Origin: Jejuia pallidilutea | GTDB lineage: Bacteria; Bacteroidota; Bacteroidia; Flavobacteriales; Flavobacteriaceae | Length of the DNA stretch: 64,000 nucleotides | Assembly: GCF_002973595.1 (NCBI RefSeq) | Contig: NZ_PVEO01000001.1 | Coordinates: 558,001 to 622,000, forward strand | Reading direction: 5' to 3' | In this document: positions 51,048 to 60,318 of the stretch, one piece after another | Layout of the letters: each line of letters opens with the position of its first letter | Position numbering within the stretch: the first letter of the stretch is position 1 | Made by a program: the position numbers and the translations under genes | The notes under the pieces: generated by a model | What the model saw: the letters and a program-made list of their open reading frames with translations, nothing else | Told to the model about the DNA's origin: nothing | Databases searched by the model: none

Positions 51048-52823
51048 TTAATTAATAGCATCACCACGAAGTCTTCTAAACTGTTTTCTTGCTTCTACAA
51101 AGTATATACTATCGGCATGGTTAAAAACCAAGTCTTTATAAAGTGCTTTGGCTTTATCTGGTGCATTTAAATGGCGTAAATACAATTCTGCTAAACTGTA
51201 AATGGCGTTATCTATTAAAATACCATCTCTATAATTATCTATAATAAGTTGATAGTTTACCGCTGCTTTTTCAAACTGTTTTTTAATTTCAAAAAGTTGC
51301 GCTTGTTTGTAAATTGCTTGCGGTATTATAGGTTCTGTTTTATGCTCATCTATAATTTTATCTAGTAATGCAATCGCCTCGTTATTTCTATTTTGAAAAG
51401 CTAACAAATCTGCCTTCGCATACTGCTTTAGTGCTGTTTGAAGCGAATCGCCGTATTTATTATCGGTAATTAATAACTTTAAATCTAAAGCATCGTTTGC
51501 AATTAACTGTGAGGTAGAGGATTTTAAGATTTTTAGCTGCGATTCTGCCCATTTAAAATCACCTTTATAATAACTCGCCTTGGCTACTTTAAAACGTGCC
51601 ATTTGAGAAACAGTACTGTTTTTTAAGTTTCGTTGTATTTGGGTGTAATAAATAAGCGCCTTGTTAAACGCTTCGTTTAACACTAAAATATCGCCTAGTT
51701 CTAGTTTTATTTCTGCCTTTTGAATATCGCTTATTGGTAATTTTAATGCGTTTTCTAATACCGCTGTAGCCTCATCTGTTTTGTTCATGTAAAAGGCTAA
51801 AAAATGCGCATAAGCTATTTGTAAATCTAATGTTTGTGCAAAAGTACCATAGGTTTTAAAAAGCTCTAAATATCTATTTTGCAAGTCTTTAAAAGTATCC
51901 TGATTAGCTTCTTTTGTTTCTATTTGAAGTACATCATAATATGCCATTAATTTAGTGTCGGTATCTTGTGCATTTTCAATAACGTAATTAAATATGGTTT
52001 TTGCTATATATCTTGCATTTTCTGTTTCGGCAATTCTACCCAAATTCATAATACGCTCTAAGCCTTCTTGATTTCTGGTCGTGATAGCTTTTTCTTGCAC
52101 AAAGGCTTTGCTAAACTCTTTTTGCTGAATAAAGAGCCAACTTAACAAATCGTTCCAGATTACATTGGGCTCCTTTTGTATTTTTTTAATGAGTAGTTTT
52201 CGTAAAATGATGTTACTTTCGTTACTACCATCTTCACTAATAAAGCTGTTAAGCGCACGTTTTATATTACTTAATGATATTGGGTTACGTTCGGCAAAAT
52301 CTATGTAGTTTAACATCATTTTTTCAATATCTCCTTTTTCGCCATAAATTTGGGCTAAAGGCAACTTTAAGTTAAGTTGTGGCTTTACTTCCATGGCCTT
52401 CTCGTAAGTAGTTGCGGCTTGTTCTAAAAGCGAATAATCTTGAAAAGTTCGCGCTACGGAATAAGCGTTATTAGGATTTACAAACAGGCTATTTATGGCA
52501 ATAGTGTAGTTTTCGTTAGCCTTTTCTAAGTTGTTTTGCAACTGATAATTATACCCAAGAACAACATAAAATGCGGTATAATTAGTTCTATCAATTATTT
52601 CGGTTAAAAATTTTTCTGCCTCTTGGTATTGTTCTAATTGCTGATGAATATCAACAATTTGCCTAATGTAATCTATATTAGATTTGGAGTTAGCATAAAG
52701 CTTTTTGTAAGCTACTAAAGCTTTTTCGAAATCTCCATTTTTATAGTATTCCTTAGCAAACAAATCGTCTTGCCCCAAAATAATTGCAGGCACAAAAAAC
52801 ACTAAAGATAACAGTAGTCTCAT
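51048..52823 (-). CDS. Exported tetratricopeptide-repeat protein
   Basis: 591 residues. Signal peptide (LSLVFFVPAIILGQ). A run of about 10-12 TPR-like helical pairs: YYKNGDFEKALVAYKKLYA, EKANENYTIAINSLF, LLEQAATTYEKAMEVKP, AVNYQLIIDNYRDGILIDNA, and a C-terminal segment like YfgC/BamD-type scaffolds (APDKAKALYKDLVFNHADSI). Protein-interaction scaffold in the periplasm; partners unknown. It precedes the SemiSWEET gene and follows the small gene at 52993, but a hairpin terminator (52876-52900) isolates it. Confidence 0.82.
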   Translation of the reverse strand: MRLLLSLVFFVPAIILGQDDLFAKEYYKNGDFEKALVAYKKLYANSKSNIDYIRQIVDIHQQLEQYQEAEKFLTEIIDRTNYTAFYVVLGYNYQLQNNLEKANENYTIAINSLFVNPNNAYSVARTFQDYSLLEQAATTYEKAMEVKPQLNLKLPLAQIYGEKGDIEKMMLNYIDFAERNPISLSNIKRALNSFISEDGSNESNIILRKLLIKKIQKEPNVIWNDLLSWLFIQQKEFSKAFVQEKAITTRNQEGLERIMNLGRIAETENARYIAKTIFNYVIENAQDTDTKLMAYYDVLQIETKEANQDTFKDLQNRYLELFKTYGTFAQTLDLQIAYAHFLAFYMNKTDEATAVLENALKLPISDIQKAEIKLELGDILVLNEAFNKALIYYTQIQRNLKNSTVSQMARFKVAKASYYKGDFKWAESQLKILKSSTSQLIANDALDLKLLITDNKYGDSLQTALKQYAKADLLAFQNRNNEAIALLDKIIDEHKTEPIIPQAIYKQAQLFEIKKQFEKAAVNYQLIIDNYRDGILIDNAIYSLAELYLRHLNAPDKAKALYKDLVFNHADSIYFVEARKQFRRLRGDAIN

Positions 52824-52875
52824 TGCGTAAATATACTGAAGATAAATTGAAACTTACATTGTGCAAACACCAAAA

Positions 52876-52900
52876 ATGCCCGAATATAACATTCGGGCAT
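52876..52900 (-). terminator. Terminator after the 40-residue membrane protein
   Basis: Perfect 10-base arms (ATGCCCGAAT 52876-52885; ATTCGGGCAT 52891-52900), 5-base loop, followed on the minus strand by TTTTT. Confidence 0.85.
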
Positions 52901-52992
52901 AACCAACCAAAATAATGTTCTATTAACTAAACTACCGAAATTAAAAACGATAGCTTCACTCGATTGGGGACAGTTTTTTTAGCGAAAAAAAA

Positions 52993-53115
52993 TTATTTTT
53001 TTACAACTGCCATAGTTTTATTTTCAGGTTTTTCTAAACTAAAATCTGAAAACAAAACTTTACTTCCAATAAATAAGAGTGCTAAAAGCAGTATAATACG
53101 CAGTACATTCTTCAT
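52993..53115 (-). CDS. Small single-pass membrane protein, unknown
   Basis: 40 residues from the ATG at 53115: MKNVLRIILLLALLFIGSKV is a hydrophobic helix after a short basic start, followed by a polar tail rich in Lys/Glu. A longer reading upstream to 53184 would add a second hydrophobic stretch with no supporting signal. No motif is recognised. It lies between serS and the TPR gene on the same strand and ends near a terminator. It could be a non-coding stretch, but its composition and terminator favour a real small gene. Confidence 0.45.
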   Translation of the reverse strand: MKNVLRIILLLALLFIGSKVLFSDFSLEKPENKTMAVVKK

Positions 53116-53256
53116 GGTTAAGTAGGTGATTAGATTTGGTTGAATAAAACTCTGAAATATAACCGAAATCACAAAGAAAAACACCTAAAAATCGTTAAAC
53201 AACATGATAAAAATGCATTTAATCGATTAAATATTGAAATTATGAAAGAAAAAACA

Positions 53257-54525
53257 TCAAATTTTATGAAATCCAGTATACTCACGTAATACTTCTGGAA
53301 TTTCTATACCATCTTCAGTTTGATAATTTTCTAAAATACCTGCTAAAATTCTTGGCAATGCTAAAGCACTACCATTTAAGGTATGCGCTAATTCATTCTT
53401 TCCATCAGCATTTTTAAATCGAAGTTTTAAGCGATTTGCTTGAAAGGTTTCAAAATTTGAAACAGAGGACACCTCTAGCCATCTGTCCTGTGCTGTAGAA
53501 AACACTTCAAAATCGTAAGTTAGTGCAGATGCAAAAGAGGTATCACCTCCGCATAACCTTAAAATTCTGTAAGGTAATTTTAATGCCTCTAAAATTCCTT
53601 TTACATGGTTTACCATACCATCTAAAGCACTGTAAGATTTTGTAGGGTGCTCCACTCTTATAATTTCTACCTTATCAAACTGGTGCAATCTATTCAAACC
53701 TCTTACGTGTGCACCGTAACTTCCTGCCTCACGACGAAAACATGGTGTATAACCTGTAATGCCAATAGGTAAATCGGCTTCATTCAACACCGTATTTCTA
53801 AAAATATTCGTTCCAGGCACTTCTGCTGTAGGAATTAAATACAAATTGTCTTCGGTAACGTGATACATTTGTCCTTCCTTATCTGGCAATTGCCCAGTAC
53901 CAATACCTGATGCTTCATTTACTAAAAGCGGAAGTTGATATTCTGTATATCCTGCTTCGGTATTTTTATCTAAAAAATAAGTAATTAATGCGCGTTGTAA
54001 TTTTGCGCCTTTGCCTTTATACACAGGAAAACCAGCACCAGTAATTTTATTACCCAGATCAAAATCTATAATATCGTATTTTTTTGCAAGCTCCCAATGT
54101 GGTAAAGCATCTTTATGAAGTTTTGGTATATCGCCACACCTAAACACCTCTTCATTATCATCTTCTGTATTTCCATTAGGAACAGACTCATGTGGTATAT
54201 TAGGAATTTGAAACAACAACTCCTGCAAACTATCTGCCGCTTGGTTAAGTTGTTCGGTAAGCGTTTTCGATGCTTCTTTCAACGCTCCAGTTTTAGCTTT
54301 TAGCACGTTAGCTTCTTCTACTTTTCCAGATTTAAAAAGCCCACCTATTTCTTTTGAAATTGAATTAGATTCTGCTAAAGTATTATCTAGTTCTGTTTGA
54401 ATACTTCTGCGCTTTTCATCTAAGGCAATTACATCATCAATCATTGCAATAGCGTTAATATTGCGTTTACTTAAACGCTCGATAACTAGTGCTTTGTTTT
54501 CTCTAATAAATGGAACTTGTAGCAT
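53257..54525 (-). CDS. serS: Seryl-tRNA synthetase
   Basis: Class II synthetase charging tRNA-Ser and tRNA-Sec. 422 residues. An N-terminal coiled-coil arm (about 30-105: VIALDEKRRSIQTELDNTL through ASKTLTEQLNQAADSLQEL) binds tRNA. Then motif 2 TPCFRREAGSYGAHVRGLNR and motif 3 NGSALALPRILAGILENYQT. The start at 54525 (MLQVPFIRENK) fits the family. It has a TAAATTTG -7 box at 54544-54551. Confidence 0.98.
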   Translation of the reverse strand: MLQVPFIRENKALVIERLSKRNINAIAMIDDVIALDEKRRSIQTELDNTLAESNSISKEIGGLFKSGKVEEANVLKAKTGALKEASKTLTEQLNQAADSLQELLFQIPNIPHESVPNGNTEDDNEEVFRCGDIPKLHKDALPHWELAKKYDIIDFDLGNKITGAGFPVYKGKGAKLQRALITYFLDKNTEAGYTEYQLPLLVNEASGIGTGQLPDKEGQMYHVTEDNLYLIPTAEVPGTNIFRNTVLNEADLPIGITGYTPCFRREAGSYGAHVRGLNRLHQFDKVEIIRVEHPTKSYSALDGMVNHVKGILEALKLPYRILRLCGGDTSFASALTYDFEVFSTAQDRWLEVSSVSNFETFQANRLKLRFKNADGKNELAHTLNGSALALPRILAGILENYQTEDGIEIPEVLREYTGFHKI

Positions 54526-54543
54526 GGTTTAAAATTTAAGCAG

Positions 54544-54551
54544 CAAATTTA
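54544..54551 (-). promoter_or_regulatory. -7 promoter box of serS
   Basis: TAAATTTG on the minus strand fits TAnnTTTG, 18 bases before the ATG at 54525. Confidence 0.5.
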
Positions 54552-54570
54552 AGAAATACTGGTATACTTA

Positions 54571-55884
54571 TTACTTTTTTGAAGGTAAAATCCATTCGCT
54601 ATGGTGTAGAGGCGTCCACGGTACACTTGCGATGTCAACCTCAGGATTAACAAGTGTTTTTAGCGGCTTTCCATTTACGCTTATTCTACAATCTACATAA
54701 ACAGAAACGTCTTGTCCGTTTCGCTTAAATTCCGCTTTTAAATATTGGGAAAACTGCCAAATAACATCGGGTTTTGTACTGGCACTTCTTTGTTGTTTTT
54801 TGGTTAAATAATCATCTAAGAGCACAACGGTTTTTGTTCCTGTAGCCTTATCTTTTACGGTATATGTTACCGAGCCGTTTTTTGCCCTAAGCATCATGCG
54901 CCAAGACAAACGATGTCCTTCTTCGGTCCATAACACATCTCCTTTAAAAAAATGGTGACGTAGTGGTAACACAATTTGAAACACAAAATAAATAGAAAAC
55001 AGTGTGATGTAAATATTTTGGAAATTTGGAAGTTTTACTTCGGCGCCATCGTAAAACGCCCTACTTTTTAAAAAGATATTTCTAATAGTTTTTGGTGGAA
55101 AGAAAAACAAATAAAACGCTAGTGCCAAATAAGGAAAAATACCTATTTGAAAAACTATAGAATTAAATAAGTGAAAACCAATTGAAATTATAAAAGCCCA
55201 TTTGCGTGTTGGTTTAAATAACAGAAGAGGCACAATTAAACCATCAAAAAAAATACCACCCCAAGTTAAAATATCTTGAATCCATTCTTGTTGTAAAATA
55301 TCGCCAATAAGATAGTAATGTTGTTTACTTCTCATTAAAATTTTCATTACTGTACCATCTAACCAGTCGGGATACAACTTCGCTAACGATGCATATGTAT
55401 ACACTATAAAAAGCTGAAGAACAAACACTACCCTGCACCAATTGGGCATTGCATTGGTTTTTATAGATGTATTTAATTTTGAATCTACAGACACATCATG
55501 ATGTGCTGGCATAAACACCATAATGGCACTTATAAGCATTAACAGATAATAGTGATTGTTGTATGACGATTTTTGCATTAAGTAACTTCCAGCCCAGAGC
55601 AACGTAAAGCTTATCATGCTAATACGGTATTTATAGCCCACCATTATAAGCAAACCAAAAACAGCCATAATACCATAATATAGATACATGCCCGTGCCTT
55701 GAAATACCTGTAACCATTCAAAACCTATAAAAGTAAATGTAAATTTTGGCTCTACCAAAGCCCGTTTTACCCATCCTGTGAGTATGGCTCCAAAAGATTC
55801 TAAAAAACAAAGTAGCCCAAAAAATATCCTAAAAATTACTAACTGCGAGTTATCAATATGTTTGAACAACCACTTATTTAGCAT
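54571..55884 (-). CDS. HTTM-domain membrane protein, vitamin K gamma-carboxylase-like
   Basis: 437 residues with about six to seven membrane helices in the first 300 residues. The helical domain matches the HTTM family that includes vitamin K-dependent gamma-glutamyl carboxylase, which carboxylates glutamate side chains and recycles vitamin K epoxide. The conserved Lys region is VYTYASLAKLYPDWLDG near residue 172, corresponding to the catalytic base stretch. After residue 320 comes a beta-rich luminal-like domain (RLSWRMMLRAKNGSV). A true gamma-carboxylase activity is not demonstrated in most bacteria. The start overlaps the ribF 3' end by 11 bases. Confidence 0.8.
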   Translation of the reverse strand: MLNKWLFKHIDNSQLVIFRIFFGLLCFLESFGAILTGWVKRALVEPKFTFTFIGFEWLQVFQGTGMYLYYGIMAVFGLLIMVGYKYRISMISFTLLWAGSYLMQKSSYNNHYYLLMLISAIMVFMPAHHDVSVDSKLNTSIKTNAMPNWCRVVFVLQLFIVYTYASLAKLYPDWLDGTVMKILMRSKQHYYLIGDILQQEWIQDILTWGGIFFDGLIVPLLLFKPTRKWAFIISIGFHLFNSIVFQIGIFPYLALAFYLFFFPPKTIRNIFLKSRAFYDGAEVKLPNFQNIYITLFSIYFVFQIVLPLRHHFFKGDVLWTEEGHRLSWRMMLRAKNGSVTYTVKDKATGTKTVVLLDDYLTKKQQRSASTKPDVIWQFSQYLKAEFKRNGQDVSVYVDCRISVNGKPLKTLVNPEVDIASVPWTPLHHSEWILPSKK

Positions 55885-56812
55885 TGTAGCCTTCTATAAA
55901 GTTCAATGAAAATTCCTTGTCTTTTTCAAGCTGAAATTTTAAAGCTTCAACCGATTCAAATTTTTGTTCGTCGCGTATGCGTTCTAAAACATCTATCTGG
56001 AGCTTTTCTCCATAAATCGATTGTTTAAAATCAAAAAAATGGACTTCTATAGATTCGCTATCGCCGCTTACTGTTGGGTTCATTCCAATATTCATCATAC
56101 CAAAAACGATAGTATTATTAATAATAGATTTTACTACGTAAGCGCCTTGTTTCGGAATGAGTTTATAATCTTCTTTAATTTTAATATTGGCCGTTGGGTA
56201 GTCTAACTGTTTGCCTATGCCTTTACCTTTTACAACAGTTCCCGTTAACATAAACGGATAGCCCAAATATCTATTTGCTTTTATAACGTTACCCTCTAAA
56301 AGTGCTTTTCGTATTTTGGTAGAACTCACTGCTACATCATTAATATCTTGGGCAGAAATCTCTTCCACTTCAAAACCAAACGCTTCGCCGTATTTTATTA
56401 AATCATTAATGTCTGCATTTCTGTTTCTACCAAATCTATGGTCGTAACCAATAATAACTTTTTTGGCATTTAACTTATCTACCAAAACACCTTTTACAAA
56501 TTCTTCAGCCGATAGCCTTGAAAACGTTTTGGTGAATTTTTTAATCAATAAATAATCTAAACCTAAGTTATCAAGAATATTACTGCGCTCTTCAATAGTA
56601 TTTATAAGTTTAATGCTAGAATCTTTTTGTAATACCATTCTTGGATGGGGAAAAAATGTAAGAATTACAGATTTTAACCCTTCTGCGGTTCCTGAATTTA
56701 TAAGGCGATTTATAATTTTTTGGTGCCCTATATGAACACCATCAAAGGTGCCAATGGTTACTATTGTGGATGCTGTAGATTTGTAATTTTCAATTTTCAA
56801 TACCTTACCCAT
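55874..56812 (-). CDS. ribF: Bifunctional riboflavin kinase / FAD synthetase
   Basis: 312 residues. N-terminal FAD-synthetase domain (IVTIGTFDGVHIGHQKIINR with the nucleotidyltransferase GxHxxH signature). YDHRFGRNRNADI near residue 117 and the flavokinase domain from about 180: GKGIGKQLDYPTANIKIKED, the PTAN motif, and VFGMMNIGMNPT. Makes FMN then FAD. The start at 56812 fits. It shares 11 bases with the following HTTM gene, so they are coupled. Divergent from the metallopeptidase gene. Confidence 0.96.
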   Translation of the reverse strand: MGKVLKIENYKSTASTIVTIGTFDGVHIGHQKIINRLINSGTAEGLKSVILTFFPHPRMVLQKDSSIKLINTIEERSNILDNLGLDYLLIKKFTKTFSRLSAEEFVKGVLVDKLNAKKVIIGYDHRFGRNRNADINDLIKYGEAFGFEVEEISAQDINDVAVSSTKIRKALLEGNVIKANRYLGYPFMLTGTVVKGKGIGKQLDYPTANIKIKEDYKLIPKQGAYVVKSIINNTIVFGMMNIGMNPTVSGDSESIEVHFFDFKQSIYGEKLQIDVLERIRDEQKFESVEALKFQLEKDKEFSLNFIEGYNAK

Positions 56813-56825
56813 AGGTGTTTTGGAA

Positions 56826-56856
56826 TTGTTAATGTCGTTAAAATAAGCTAGATTTG
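56826..56856 (+). promoter_or_regulatory. Promoter of the metallopeptidase gene (-33 TTG, -7 TAGATTTG)
   Basis: TTG at 56826-56828 and TAGATTTG at 56849-56856, 20 bases apart: a full Bacteroidota promoter. Transcription would begin about 56863, before the ATG at 56881. Confidence 0.72.
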
Positions 56857-56880
56857 CTTTTAAAAGACCCCTGTTTCGTT

Positions 56881-59526
56881 ATGAAAACAAAACTACATTA
56901 TGTTTTTGCAACCACCATATTTTTAATCGCTTTTTCAGCATTTTCACAAGACAACTTTTTTGTTAAGATACAACAGCAGCGAAAAACAAATACACTAAAA
57001 AACACTTCTAAAGCAGGCTTTACCTACGAGTTTAATTATAAAACTTTAAGCGCTGCTTTACAAAAAGCCTCTAAAAATGTTGCCTCAAAAACATCTCAAG
57101 TAACTATTAGTTTTCCAAATATACAAGGTGAATTAGAAAAATACAATATTGTTGAAGCCTCTGTTATGCATGCCGATTTACAGGCCAAATATCCAGAAAT
57201 TAGATCGTATATTGGTTATGGCGTTGATACACCCACTGCATATTTAAGATTTAGTTTATCGCCTTACAAAGGGCTTACTGGTATTATTCTAGGAAAAGAA
57301 AATACTGAAATTTTTGAACCTGTTGCGGATAATAAAACTCAATTTAGGGTTAATTATAAATCTAACTTAGAAAAAACCAAAGGATTTAATTGTAAAACTT
57401 TAGATGATTTATCTCGTACTACTAATAAAACAAACGGCCTGAAAGATGCCGATGATAGCATACACAGGCTGTATACTTTAGCTTTATCGGTAACTGCCGA
57501 GTATGCTAATTTTCATGGAGGTACTTTGGCAGGTGTAAATGCGGCACTTGCTGCTACTTTAACCAATGTAAATGCTGTTTTTGAGAATGATTTTAACGTG
57601 TCTTTAGAACTTGCCGCCAATAACGATAATGTTATTTACTTTAATACAGCTACCGATCCTTACTCTGGGTTTAGCAATTACGCTTCAGAATTACAGAACA
57701 CTTTAGACACTCAAATAGGCGATGCTAATTACGATGTTGGCCATTTACTTTCTGCCATAGGTTTTGATGGTAATGCAGGATGTATTGGTTGTGTTTGCAC
57801 CCCTGGATTAAAAGGAAGCGGGTACACCTCGGATGATGAGCCTGTCGGTTTTAATTTCGATATAGATTTGGTAGCTCACGAAATAGGACACCAATTTGGA
57901 GCCAACCATACTTGGACACACGATGGAAATGAAGGGAGCAATGTACAAATGGAACCAGGGAGTGGCTCTACCATTATGGGCTATGCAGGAATTGCGGCTT
58001 CTGCAAATATTCAATTAAATAGCGACCCTTATTTTCATGCAATTTCAATTGAACAGGTCACAAATTTTATAAAAACAACGTCTTGTGCCAACGAAACAAA
58101 TACAGGAAACACTACACCAACTGCCAATGCAGGACCAGACCTAATCCTACCCATTGGAACCGCTTTTAAACTTGTAGGAACTGGGAATGATACCGATGGA
58201 GACGTTATTACCTTTTGCTGGGAACAAATAGATGAAAACAACGCCTTAACAACATATCCTAATCCAAACTCTGGTAATGACGATGCAGTGTTGTTTAGAT
58301 CTTTTACTCCTACCGCTAACAATACTAGGTACTTTCCTAATCTATCCGATTTAAGGTTTGGGGTTAATGCCAACCAATGGGAAAAAGTACCTAATGTAGG
58401 TAGAACTGCAGATTTTAGATTAACTGTAAGAGACAATAAACCCGGTGGCGCCAATAACGCACACGACGATATGCGTGTAACATTTAACCCCAGTTTTGGC
58501 CCCTTTCAAATTACATCGCAAAATACAACAGGTATTTCATGGTCTAGCGGCTCTACAGAAATCATTACCTGGGATGTTAACAATACCAACACCTTACCAG
58601 GCGCTTCAAACGTAAATATTTTATTGTCTACCGATGGCGGCGAAACCTATACCGAAATAGTAAGCAATATTCCCAATAACGGCAGTTATACACTTACTGT
58701 TCCTAATTTACCATCGCCAGATTGTAGATTAATGATTGCACCTACAAACAACAATTTTTTCGCTATAAATGCAGAAGATTTTGCAATAGACTTTGAGGTT
58801 AATTCCATATGTACACAATATAATTCTGCTAACAACCTAGGCATAAACATTACCGATAATAGTGGTATGTTTTCTCAAAGCGATATTATAAACATACCTG
58901 ATGCATCTACAGTAACCGATATAAATGTTGGCGTTAATATTACACATTCCTATATTGGAGATTTGGGAATTGCCCTTGTTAGCCCAAATAACACCGAAGT
59001 GTTTTTAAAGACCTTAAGCGATTGTGATGACGAGGAAAACATTATTGGCGTTTTTGATGATGATGCCGTAGCTTTTAATTGTTTTAACGCCTCTGATAAT
59101 ATAGCGCAAAGACCTTTAAACGATTTACTAGAGACATTTAATGGTGAAAATGCTTCAGGAAATTGGACCATACGCTTAGGCGATTTTCAACCTGGAGATT
59201 CGGGCACTCTTAACTCTTGGTTTATTGAAATTTGTGAAACCACGCTAGCACCATTAGATGTAAGTGAATTTACTTTTGAAAAGGTAAAAATATTTCCAAA
59301 CCCTAATGATGGGGAATTTACAATAAAAGTAGATTCTATGCACGCCAAAAAAGATATAAGCATTGAAGTATTTGATGTACGAGGCAGACGTGTTTACAAA
59401 CAAAAATTTAAGGAAACCTCAAGACTTGACGAAACCATAAACTTGGGTAACATTCAATCAGGAATGTACATTTTGTATTTGAGTGATGCTACTAGAACTT
59501 ACGCAAGAAGAATTGCTATTGAATAA
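56881..59526 (+). CDS. Secreted reprolysin-like metallopeptidase with P domain and T9SS sorting domain
   Basis: 881 residues from the ATG at 56881; an upstream in-frame start at 56854 lies in the -7 box, so I reject it. Signal peptide, propeptide-like segment (about 25-175), then the metzincin protease domain: zinc site His333-Glu334-x-x-His337-...-His343 in HEIGHQFGANH, and Met-turn Met366 (IMGYAG). A PKD-like region follows (about 415-640), then a proprotein-convertase P domain (about 643-786: TVTDINVGVNITHSYIGDLG and WTIRLGDFQPGDSG). The type A CTD is last (VKIFPNPNDGEFTIKV). Substrates are presumably extracellular proteins. Confidence 0.9.
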   Translation: MKTKLHYVFATTIFLIAFSAFSQDNFFVKIQQQRKTNTLKNTSKAGFTYEFNYKTLSAALQKASKNVASKTSQVTISFPNIQGELEKYNIVEASVMHADLQAKYPEIRSYIGYGVDTPTAYLRFSLSPYKGLTGIILGKENTEIFEPVADNKTQFRVNYKSNLEKTKGFNCKTLDDLSRTTNKTNGLKDADDSIHRLYTLALSVTAEYANFHGGTLAGVNAALAATLTNVNAVFENDFNVSLELAANNDNVIYFNTATDPYSGFSNYASELQNTLDTQIGDANYDVGHLLSAIGFDGNAGCIGCVCTPGLKGSGYTSDDEPVGFNFDIDLVAHEIGHQFGANHTWTHDGNEGSNVQMEPGSGSTIMGYAGIAASANIQLNSDPYFHAISIEQVTNFIKTTSCANETNTGNTTPTANAGPDLILPIGTAFKLVGTGNDTDGDVITFCWEQIDENNALTTYPNPNSGNDDAVLFRSFTPTANNTRYFPNLSDLRFGVNANQWEKVPNVGRTADFRLTVRDNKPGGANNAHDDMRVTFNPSFGPFQITSQNTTGISWSSGSTEIITWDVNNTNTLPGASNVNILLSTDGGETYTEIVSNIPNNGSYTLTVPNLPSPDCRLMIAPTNNNFFAINAEDFAIDFEVNSICTQYNSANNLGINITDNSGMFSQSDIINIPDASTVTDINVGVNITHSYIGDLGIALVSPNNTEVFLKTLSDCDDEENIIGVFDDDAVAFNCFNASDNIAQRPLNDLLETFNGENASGNWTIRLGDFQPGDSGTLNSWFIEICETTLAPLDVSEFTFEKVKIFPNPNDGEFTIKVDSMHAKKDISIEVFDVRGRRVYKQKFKETSRLDETINLGNIQSGMYILYLSDATRTYARRIAIE

Positions 59527-59533
59527 ATAATGC

Positions 59534-60160
59534 CTATTTCCCATTAAAGATATTCATAGTATTATTTACTCCTGCTAGCGCAAATGATTTTATTAGCTCC
59601 ACTGATTTTTCTAGGTGTTCTGGCAGTTGTTCCTTTTCGGTTTCGCCCCATTCGCCCAATACATAATCTACTTGCCTACCTTTGCTAAAAGCATCACTTA
59701 TACCAAATCTAAAACGGTTATACTTGGTAGTGCTTAATTTGTCTTGGATATCTTTTAACCCGTTGTGTCCACCATCGCTTCCTTTGGTTTTTAAACGTAA
59801 ACTCCCAAAAGGTAAATTTAAGTCGTCTGTAATTACCAAGAGGTTTTCTAAAGGCACTTTTTCCTTTGTTAACCAATAAGTAACTGCTTTACCGCTTAGG
59901 TTCATGTAGGTGCTTGGTTTTAATAAAATTAATGTTCTACCTTTTAGTTTAAATGTAGCAATAGCACCTAATTTTTGTGTTTCAAAAGAGAAGGCTTCTT
60001 TTTTAGCAAAATGATCTAGAATTTTAAAACCTATGTTATGGCGTGTTTCCTCATACTTTTCACCAATATTTCCTAAACCAACAATTAAAAACTTTTTCAT
60101 GGGATCTTGGTCTTCTTTTGGTTTTTTAGATTTAAATAACTTCAACAAAAACCTATACAT
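59534..60160 (-). CDS. pth: Peptidyl-tRNA hydrolase
   Basis: Recycles peptidyl-tRNA dropped by stalled ribosomes. 208 residues from the ATG at 60160. An N-terminal basic extension of about 20 residues (MYRFLLKLFKSKKPKEDQDP) precedes the core start MKKFLIVGLGNIGEKYEETR; the catalytic His is in TRHNIGFKILDHF. FLxLPSTYMNLSG and LNLPFGSLRLKTKGSDGGHNG are family blocks. The TTG at 60175 cannot be the start because it lies in the -7 box. The extension is common in Flavobacteria. Separated from clpX by a terminator. Confidence 0.93.
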   Translation of the reverse strand: MYRFLLKLFKSKKPKEDQDPMKKFLIVGLGNIGEKYEETRHNIGFKILDHFAKKEAFSFETQKLGAIATFKLKGRTLILLKPSTYMNLSGKAVTYWLTKEKVPLENLLVITDDLNLPFGSLRLKTKGSDGGHNGLKDIQDKLSTTKYNRFRFGISDAFSKGRQVDYVLGEWGETEKEQLPEHLEKSVELIKSFALAGVNNTMNIFNGK

Positions 60161-60172
60161 CTTTTTTTTGCA

Positions 60173-60180
60173 CAAATATA
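60173..60180 (-). promoter_or_regulatory. -7 promoter box of pth
   Basis: TATATTTG on the minus strand fits TAnnTTTG, 12 bases before the ATG at 60160. The predicted transcript start is about 60166. Confidence 0.6.
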
Positions 60181-60188
60181 AAACAATA

Positions 60189-60210
60189 AATCCCGCAAAA
60201 AAGCGGGATT
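60189..60210 (-). terminator. Terminator between clpX and pth
   Basis: AATCCCGC (60189-60196) pairs with GCGGGATT (60203-60210) over a 6-base loop. The outward flank GCGGGATTAATTCAACTTA closely matches that of the hairpin at 62372-62393. Confidence 0.8.
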
Positions 60211-60318
60211 AATTCAACTTAATATTTTGAATGCGTTTTAACTTTTCAAAACATAGTTTCATTAAAAAGCATCCTAAATAAATTTAGAATGCCCTTAGTT
60301 AATCTATACACCTGTTAC

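Noticed and set aside
56854-56880. Longer start of the metallopeptidase
   Set aside because: It would lie in the -7 box; the signal peptide starts at 56881.
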